Both the position numbers and the translations under genes were made by a program. The notes under the pieces were generated by a model. It made no database searches, was not told the DNA's origin, and worked only from the letters and a program-made list of their open reading frames with translations. Of a DNA stretch of 64,000 nt, positions 57,230-64,000 are shown piece by piece. The number at the start of each line of letters is the position of its first letter. Positions within the stretch are counted from its first letter, which is position 1. This DNA comes from Sisyra terminalis (Eukaryota; Arthropoda; Insecta; Neuroptera; Sisyridae), in NCBI GenBank assembly GCA_958496175.1, contig OY292280.1:8928001-8992000 (forward strand), in the 5' to 3' direction.

Positions 57230-57430
57230 ACTGTGTATACAATAGATAGGATATATTGCGGTACAATTTATGTAGTATAATTTAATATAATAATATATAA
57301 AAATCATACCATAAACATAAATTTGAATAGAAGTTCAAACAAAAATATCCGTGACGTATTGCCCAGATACGTATTTCGATTGCCAAGCAATCTTCCTCAG
57401 TGGTTATCAAATAGTTTGGATCACTCCGTA
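57230..57430 (-). mobile_element. Penelope-like terminal repeat, minus copy
   Basis: ATATTGCGGTACAATTTATG, GTTCAAACAAAAATATCC, and on the minus strand CCACTGAGGAAGATTGCTTG with GCAATCGAAATACGTATC (about 57360-57405). Confidence 0.65.
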
Positions 57431-57509
57431 ACTGCTTTGTGATGATTCACAAAGTAATCACGGATTGACCTTAATTTATAAGTCGGGTCTTTCTTTTTTT
57501 GCGATGTGG

Positions 57510-57734
57510 TTATGGAGGGGGGGTGTTCCCAAATTTCTTTACTTTCACCGAATCCTTCGTAAGCAACCCGAAAAGTGCCGAATTTTGAATTGGTCCATCT
57601 TCCCAATTTAGTACCTTTCCCATTCTTTTAACAATTTTTATGCTTTCGAGTGCATCCAATCGGTTTGTGCGGTGAACACTTTTTAGATGTCTAGCTTCTG
57701 CAAATGTATGCCCTATTTCCAGTACATGTTCTGC
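57510..57734 (-). pseudogene. Penelope-like element ORF, C-terminal endonuclease relic
   Basis: 75 codons open to TAA. The frame starts AEHVLEIGHTFAEARHLKS, then has RTNRLDALESIKIVKRMG, and ends NTPPP. The A-x-H-x-L-x-x-G-H-x-F pattern followed by a short spacer and LESI is the usual end of the GIY-YIG endonuclease domain of Penelope-like retroelements; I infer the assignment from this pattern only. It sits between two terminal repeats (57230-57430 and 57736-57925) and lacks the reverse transcriptase and most of the endonuclease. The same 3' end is seen at 9830-9915. Confidence 0.65.
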
Positions 57735-57735
57735 C

Positions 57736-57925
57736 TATTTGATGACCACTGAGGAAGATTGCTTGGCAATCGAAATACGTATTTGGGCAATACGTCACGA
57801 ATATTTTTGCTTGAACTTCTGTTCAATATTATGTTTATTATTATATTAAATTATACTACATAAATTGGACCGCAATATATACCATATATTGTATACACAG
57901 TATAACTGTTCAAAGTCAGCGAAAA
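57736..57925 (+). mobile_element. Penelope-like terminal repeat, plus copy
   Basis: CCACTGAGGA at 57746, GATTGC-TTG-GCAATC, GAAATACGTA-TTTGGGC, then GTTCAATATTATG and ATTGGACCGCAATATAT. Together with the minus copy it brackets the endonuclease relic. Confidence 0.7.
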
Positions 57926-58379
57926 AATCTTATTTTGAATATATTAATTAATCTATACTGAACTATTCAAAATTATTTATTCCTGGAGTAAACTTAGAAT
58001 ATATCGAATATTGGAACATTACCTGTAATATTTGTATCCCAATAATTCACCATTTTCTTTTATCCAAATTATCAAAATTTAACCAAATTTAATATTCATC
58101 CATTTCATATATATGAATATAGTGAAGTTCATATATATAAAAAACAGAACAAAAGTACATTTCATTATGAATTGTGCTATTTTCATTTTGAAAAATTGAA
58201 TTCACCAAAAAGGAAAATTGTTAAAAATTAAGAAGAGGTAAATACTTGAACCAACTTAGAACTTCAGTAGCTTTAAGGTCTTTAGCCAAGACTGATGATT
58301 TGCCAATGAAAAATCATAAAAAAGTTCTTATTAAAAAATTCTTATGTTCGTTTTGAAAACCATTTTCTACGGAAGACAA
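57926..58379. other. No feature seen
   Basis: AT-rich sequence without repeats or frames. Confidence 0.4.
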
Positions 58380-59640
58380 AAAGATTGAAAACAAAATACA
58401 TATTACCAAGGTATAAGTCACGTAGACGAAGTTGCAGGTATCTACTATTTATTAAATAATGTGAGAAGCCGGTTAAATACCTAAGTAGCATAACCCATTT
58501 CTTCGACAGACGGAAAGTCTGATAAGAAAATACATATTGCCAAGATATAAGTCACGAAGACGAAGTTGCGGGTATCCGCTATCAATTATATAAAGTGAGA
58601 AACCGATTAAAAATCAAATTTGTCTAAAAAAGCAAAAAAATTATATTTCATTTAGTAAGTTGAAAAAGATATTCTTAAGGGTGCCGAATTGTGTAAGTGT
58701 GAGTGAGATGTGAATATAATAAGGGAATACCCCAATAGATCCGAAACTTGGTCACTAGGTAACTAGGTCACTAGGTCATTTCACTTTCGATACGAGTGCG
58801 TACAAACGAATGGAATTTACTTACGCATAGTGCACTTAGCGCCCCCAGTTTATTCATAAATTCCTCGGATTTATGAATGTAAAGTTTGGATCTGCCTATG
58901 CACCTAGCTGCATTTCTCTCCCACTTACGTATATTGGCATCCAAGCTTAGACGATCTTTTTTCATTATGTGCAACGCCCAAAATTGGTTGTCCTGAATCT
59001 ACGAATGAAAATTTTAACCTACCGTCATTCCCTGTCTTCTTCTTACACTTATGTATTTGGGCACCTGAACGCTTGCTATTTTTTTCAGTATGTGCAATAT
59101 TCCAAAATTGTTTTCTTCGCCCTTCCATGAATCATTGAGCCTACTTTGATTTACCTGTCTTCTTCTCACACATACAAATTTTGGCACCCAAATATTCATC
59201 ATCCCTTGGAATATTTCGTAGATAATAAAAATGCGCTAATTTAAATTTGTATTGGATTGAAAAAAGGGAGGTTCTAGATTTTCATTCGTAAAACGAGGAA
59301 TTCATGAATGAAACTGGGGGCGCTAAGTGCACTATGCGTAAGTAAATTCCATTTGTTTGTACGCAGTCGTATCGAAAGTGAAATGACCTAGTGACCTAGT
59401 TACCTAGTGACCAAGTTTCGGATCTATTGGGGTATTCCCTTGTTATATTCGCATCTCTCTCACACTTACACATTTTGGCACCCTTAAGGATATCTTTTTC
59501 AACTCATTAAGTGAAATATGATCTTTTGGCAATTTTTGACAAATTTGATTTTTAATCGGGTTTTCACTTAATGTAATAGACAGCAGATACCTGCAACTTC
59601 GTCCTTGTGACTTATATCTTGGTGATTTGTATATTGTTTT
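58380..59640. mobile_element. Foldback element, arms about 350-450 bp
   Basis: 58700-58870 is mirrored at 59300-59480 (GCACTTAGCGCCCCCAG, GACCTAGTGACCTAG-type runs), and 58390-58450 is mirrored at 59580-59630. The ends CGAAGTTGCAGGTATCTACTA resemble the Helitron 3' end at 3360-3389. The minus frames 58771-59202 lie in the arms and loop and are not genes. Confidence 0.7.
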
Positions 59641-59670
59641 TAACCCTGAATTGTTTTACAAACAAAACAG

Positions 59671-60243
59671 ATGATTCAAAATTTGAAAACGAAACCAAAA
59701 GTTCTAATAATTCTACCAACTCTTCTGATGAGGTTGATGATAATTGCGATTTTGATGCCATTGATATAAAACCGGTTGAGACAAATTCCAAGCCTATTAT
59801 CTTTATGCCTTCAATGAGTTATGTATCTACTAATGAGAAACCAAAGTTATGATAACGATGATTATTATAATCTTTGTGTTGGTTTACTTTAATGGGATAA
59901 CAATATTCCGATTAAATCTAATTTCAAATCATATTACGATGGCTCGAACAAAAAAGATAAAGATCCAAGTATTTTAGAATTATTAAATCAAATAGACAAT
60001 AATTTCGATTTATCTTCAGAAATTAATTTGAACGATATCAAAGATTTTTATTATTTGTTTCCATTCATAAATGAAAAATGAAAACCATAATAAATGAAAC
60101 AAAAGAAATGAAAAACTCGGATACCTCTATCGAAAATTCCTGGGAACTCAAAGATTTTAATAATGATTATTTTTCCGATTGTGACATTGATCAACAACCT
60201 CTTAAAATTCCCGATATAATTTTCCAAGGATCTAGCCAATAAA
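59671..60243 (+). pseudogene. Decayed Asp/Asn/Ser-rich coding exon
   Basis: After AAACAAAACAG the frame reads DDSKFENETKSSNNSTNSSD and so on to a stop at 59852. A shifted frame continues with QSYDNDDYYNLCVG, then DNNIPIKSNFKSYYDGSN, KDPSILELLNQIDNN and LNDIKDFYYLFPFINE to about 60080. A third piece reads NSDTSIENSWELKDFNND and DCDIDQQPLKIPD, ending at 60241. The consistent acidic, low-complexity character across shifted frames shows a once-coding exon with frameshifts and stops. The style recalls gene D (acidic, Ser/Asn-rich, SxxxTWE-like SIENSWEL). Its end lies in the 340 bp repeat unit. Confidence 0.5.
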
Positions 60244-60445
60244 TGGTAATTATTTTTTTGCAAAACTATTAAGAATAATTTAGTCTAAAATATTCAACCT
60301 AAATTTCAAGAAAAAAATCATCCCTTACATCCTTTTTATGCACTTGAAAATAGTCCTTTTTGAAACTTTGAATCGACATTGCGGGTGTCCTTTTGTACAC
60401 AGGACTGAAATTTTCTCTCTTTATTATTCATGTAAGTTTCCTTTT
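60213..60445 (+). repeat. Extra copy of the 340 bp tandem unit
   Basis: TTTTCCAAGGATCTAGCCAA, CCTTTTTGAAACTTTGAATC and TGCGGGTGTCCTTTTG match 54465-54640, same orientation. Confidence 0.75.
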
Positions 60446-60644
60446 TTATAAATCAATTTTAAAATTAATTGTTTTTAGGAAATGCAATCCTTACACTTAT
60501 ATGTTTTTTTTACATCATGTAAAATTTAGGCAACCATTGTTTCATTTATGAAATTTGGTTGCGTGCTAAATTCCCTATTTTACAACTGATTGTAACTAGG
60601 ACGTATGCTTTGTTTTATGAATTAAAATCAATGTATTTTTACAG

Positions 60645-60727
60645 ATTCTTCTTACCTGGAAATTGAGGACAATGGTTGTTTTGTAGGAGTTGAAGAAAGT
60701 GCAATCTTTTTGGTAGAAAAATTGTTA
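60645..60727 (+). CDS. Internal coding exon of a decayed gene
   Basis: Acceptor ATTTTTACAG and donor TTGTTA|GTAAGT are both strong. The 27 whole codons read SSYLEIEDNGCFVGVEESAI then FLVEKLL, ending in phase 0, and the downstream exon at 60787 continues in that phase after a 59-base intron. It probably belongs with the exon remnants at 59671-60243. Confidence 0.5.
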
Positions 60728-60786
60728 GTAAGTGCTTGTAAGTTTGAAACTTTTTAATATTATTTTAATTAAATTTTTCGCTACAG

Positions 60787-60933
60787 AAGAAGCAAACTAC
60801 TGTGCTGACAACTGAAAATTAATCATTGGATTTGAATTGTTCATCATTTCCCAATGGGCGTTTGAGGAATGGATGTGGATCGTTCGAAATCAAATTCCTG
60901 CAGGATATCTTTTCCTCAGTTGATATCAATTGA
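60787..60933 (+). pseudogene. Terminal exon with an in-frame TAA
   Basis: After TTCGCTACAG the frame reads KKQTTVLTTEN and TAA (60820-60822). The same frame then stays open: SLDLNCSSFPNGRLRNGCGS, then FEIKFLQDIFSSVDIN, to TGA at 60933. The second part looks as coding as the first, so the TAA is either the genuine end or a nonsense mutation. The LN-S-PxxNG...SxDL pattern is loosely like the alternative gene D tail near 51522-51627. Confidence 0.4.
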
Positions 60934-61561
60934 GAAAAACACAAATGGATTTTCTACATTAATAATTGGTGAAAATTGTGATTCAATAAATCAGTGAATG
61001 TGAAGTGATAAAGTGGTTTAAGTGGTAAATAGTGAAAATATCTAAAAAATCGAATGCTTTTTTTTAACTTAATATTTCTATAAAATTGTAACAGTTAATA
61101 CTTTTACATAAATTATATAAACTATTGTTGTAATGGAAAAACTAATATTGTATTATATTATAAACTGAATTAATATTTAACATTAATAAATTTATTTTTA
61201 TTGAATACATTGTTTCAATTCGATTTACCCCACATGTCCTCTTGAATTTTATATTTCAGAGTTAGAATACATAAATGAGTTCAATTAATGTAACGATATG
61301 GTAGGTTTAGGTAAGTTCAATGTTTTTCTATTTATTATCGAATAATACGATAAAGACAATATCGAAAAATATCTAAAGCTTTTGATGTCCTTATCGTTTT
61401 ATTTTTATATATAAATTTTAATTTTCCGAGGAAATTAATTTGAAATACAAAACTGTTTTTTTCGAAAAAAAGGATCATGGACCTAAAAATGTTACAATGT
61501 TTTTTTTTCAATTTTTTTTTTTCTGACGGTGATTCACTCTTAAATTAAAGTAATGCTCGTA
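60934..61561. other. 3' flank of the decayed gene
   Basis: AATAAA at about 60985 and 61185. A TATCGAATAATACGATAAAG-type palindrome is at about 61335. No gene. Confidence 0.4.
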
Positions 61562-62560
61562 ATGCCGAAGTTGCGTTTCGAATTTCGTTGGAAGCTGTGA
61601 GTTTAACTTTTTGTCTCATAGGTAGCACTGCAAACTTATGTTGGTTCAGCTGGAAATATGTGCTACGAGTTCACCCTTCACTACATAGAGTGCGTAACAA
61701 ACTTATAAGTTCTGGTAAAACTATTTGCTATTTTGGAGTTCAAATGCGGAGCAAATACTTTAGTTACTAAAGAGCTAGTAGAATAATAAATGTTATTTAA
61801 GAAAAGTTATTTACATATTTCATTTAATTTACCCCTTTGTAAATATGTATGTAAAGCAATTTGACAGTTATGTCATTGTGTTTCAATATTTTTAAGTTCA
61901 ATGCTTCAGGCGAAATTACCTGTTATTGTTATTGTACATTTGAGAAGTTGTAAATCTATTTTGAAATTTTCGATAAATCACTTTGTTTCCTTTTACATTA
62001 TTGGAATTTTCATACCAAAATTTTAGTAAATGTTTACAATGAAAAGGAATAGTATTAGTCCATAAGTCAACATTGCAAGAATTCCATTGTATTTATCAAC
62101 TTTTGTCTGATATGAAAAATTTTAAATATCGAAAAAAATGGGGAAGGACATTAAAATGTTTCCATGTTTTTCGACAACTTTTCCAATTTTAACACGGACC
62201 AGCTATGGTTTGAATATTTTCGGGATATTCTAATTATTTCGATTGATTTTTTTTTAATTTTCTGGAAATCTTATAAGAATTGTTCATATATAAGTTTAAA
62301 CGACTTATAACTATATATGTTGGTAGTCGAGTGAATAAGTGCCGTGCTGATAGAGCCGGGGTCCCGTGTTCGAATCCCGTGTGGTTCCAGTTTTTTTTTT
62401 TTTTTGTAATTTATATTGATTGATTTCTATTCCACACAGCTTATAATATCTTTAGTTAACATTGATCCTTGTTTCCAGATTTTCCTTCGTGGAAATAATC
62501 AATCCAGCCTTTCGGGGTTGGAATTGATAGATCAATCGATTGATGGATTATATTTTCCTT
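61562..62560 (-). repeat. Right arm of the 10 kb inverted repeat
   Basis: Inverted copy of 52580-53520. It has about 60 extra bases near 61645-61705 that the left arm lacks. The frame 61588-61770 is incidental. Confidence 0.85.
62318..62400 (+). mobile_element. tRNA-like segment in right arm
   Basis: TGTTGGTAGTCGAGTGAATAA (A-box-like; one base more than quoted in the mirror), CCGTGTTCGAATCCCGTG (B box), then a poly-T run that could end polymerase III transcripts. It mirrors 52741-52818. Confidence 0.45.
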
Positions 62561-63369
62561 TTTTTTGCTTGTGCTTATTCGTATGGTGACGTCACTTAAT
62601 TTCTAGCAGAAAAAAATTCTTCGAAAAATGGGGAAGAGGATTGCGAATTTTTGATTTTCGTGAAGCAGTATTTCGGGAATGACTTAAGTAAAAATCGGGA
62701 AACCTTAAAATCATATCTTTGAATTTAATTTTCACGTAAACTTTCGATCATAGGCTTACAACAATTAGCTTATTAAATAGCGCTGGAATAGTTCTATCGA
62801 TTTAGGTAAGAAAAGTCCTGGAAAAGCGTGTTCCCATAAATGACTAAATTTTCCAGATTAAAGCAAACTACATATTGAAATTGAGGAGTTGCCAGATTTG
62901 AATGTGTTAAAAGGGACTTGAGCAGAATTAAGTACGTAAGTAGTTATTGTTCATTTTCAGATTAAAGTTCCCTTTCGAAATTATACTTGAAAAACTTAGA
63001 AAAAAAACGAAAAAAAAATCCGTTTAGAACCGTTTATTTTTTAAGGGATTGTAAAATTAATTTGATATGGTACAAATTTAAGGCCAATTTTATCCAACAA
63101 TGCCGTTAGAACTGCGAAAATCGTTTATATTTGCAAAGAGTTCAGTATTTGCTTAACAGGTTGCGCTCAACTTCACATTATAACCACTGTTGAAATATAA
63201 TTCAACATTAATTAAAAATAGTCAAACAATGAAACTGATTTAATTTTGCACCAAAAATTTAAAATAATAGATGTAAAAAAAGAAACAATATTGAGGCATT
63301 AAGATGTGTAACGAAGAAAAAATAATATTTGGAATACCATATACCACCCAAAGTTAGCCTCTCGAATCT
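62561..63369. other. Mostly featureless
   Basis: 62885-62935 on the minus strand has CTGCTCAAGTCCCTTTTAAC and ATCTGGCAAC, close to intron 1 of gene A at 4215-4265, so a scrap of family intron may lie here. Nothing else. Confidence 0.35.
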
Positions 63370-63580
63370 TGTGAATCATTACAAAGCAGTTACGGAGTGA
63401 TAAAAACTACTTGATGATCACTGAGGAAGGTGCTTGGCAATCGAAATACGTATCTGAGCAATACGTCACAAATATTTTTGTTTGAACTTCTGTTCAAATT
63501 TATGTTTATGGTATGATTTTTATATATTATTATAATAAATTATATTACATAAATTGGATCGCAATATATTCTATATTATT
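63370..63580 (+). mobile_element. Penelope-like terminal repeat
   Basis: ACAAAGCAGTTACGGAGTGA, then CTGAGGA at 63421, a stem with a small deletion (GGTGC/GGCAATC), GAAATACGTATC, and GTTTGAACTTCTGTTC. The deletion should weaken stem II. Confidence 0.6.
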
Positions 63581-64000
63581 TTTTTTTTATTATTTATTCT
63601 TTTACTGCTGGTGGAATTTCTATAGAGGTGCGTTACACCTGTTCATAGAACCAGAAGAACTACAAAATTTACATATTGTATTTATATATTGTATAAACAT
63701 TAATTGAACGCCAAGAAATCGTGAGATAGAGATATATACTGTCTTTGTTTTACTCAATCAGAAGAAATCAATCATTTCATTGTACTTTAGTCTTCCAGGA
63801 ATCCTTTTATCTAGCGAGGACTTATCTGGTAAGAAATCCATTTCTGTAGATGCCTTATTAAAAAAAAAAAGGCATTTAAAGGAATTTTGAAATCATTACA
63901 TTTAGAATGTCTTTAATACGATTAAATTATTTTAAATGTTTTTTTTTTCTAATTATAAAAAGATTTTATACGTCTTTCCTTTCCATAATACCGGAAATGC
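63581..64000. other. No feature seen
   Basis: AT-rich sequence to the end of the window; a small inverted GGTGCGTTACACC is at about 63627. Confidence 0.4.

Noticed and set aside
58771..59202. Three overlapping minus-strand frames of 62-67 codons
   Set aside because: They fall in the arms and loop of a foldback element and repeat the same Lys/Arg/Asn-rich words; no start or splice context.
62318..62400. Functional tRNA-Ser gene
   Set aside because: A and B boxes are present, but the acceptor and T stems do not close and the unit is mirrored in the other arm; treated as tRNA-derived repeat.

Overview
This window is eukaryotic nuclear DNA from an arthropod, most likely an insect; I cannot place it to order. 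It is strongly AT-rich with very low coding density. It holds intron-split genes with AG/GT splice signals, Helitron ends, tRNA-derived SINEs, Penelope-like retroelement remnants with hammerhead-ribozyme-like motifs, and many long foldback elements. There are no operons, Shine-Dalgarno sites or CRISPR arrays.

The core is a small, fast-evolving, tandemly duplicated gene family. Three paralogues (5948-6538, 16670-17218, 37310-37927; 182-205 aa) share an N-terminal block of about 80 residues with a PxPxQ[IL]A[YF] motif, an IPN motif, two spaced tryptophans and a GQ. Their C-terminal halves are Pro/Asn-rich and divergent. Each coding exon follows a splice acceptor. A conserved non-coding first exon of about 125-150 bp ending in CAG|GTTAGT-like donors lies upstream of genes A (to 4181) and B (to 15652). 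Four more copies of this first exon (to 26109, 29420, 32405, 33911) precede gene C. The last may be gene C's own; the other three look like orphan leaders from decayed paralogues or alternative promoters.

A fourth gene (47290-49096 plus a 3' exon near 51410) encodes a tyrosine-rich, low-complexity, lysine-tailed protein. Its 2.3 kb intron contains a degenerate satellite invaded by a 1.06 kb foldback element.

Layout: 1-5.9 kb, two Helitrons in opposite orientation around the promoter and first exon of gene A; 5.9-15.5 kb, gene A, MITEs, Penelope remnants, a three-copy exon-like repeat and a dispersed block shared with 43.2-44.5 kb; 15.5-17.2 kb, gene B; 17.6-26.0 kb, a nearly identical 4.19 kb tandem duplication; 26.0-34.0 kb, orphan first exons, a 4 x 731 bp array and a tandem array with a second hammerhead-like motif; 34-39.3 kb, hAT-like elements and gene C; 39.3-47 kb, repeats; 47-51.8 kb, the Tyr-rich gene; 52.6-62.6 kb, a roughly 10 kb region bounded by approximately 0.95 kb inverted repeats and holding a decayed multi-exon gene; 62.6-64 kb, mostly empty.

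The family members probably act alike because of common descent and a common leader, but no biochemical function can be assigned to any of them from sequence.
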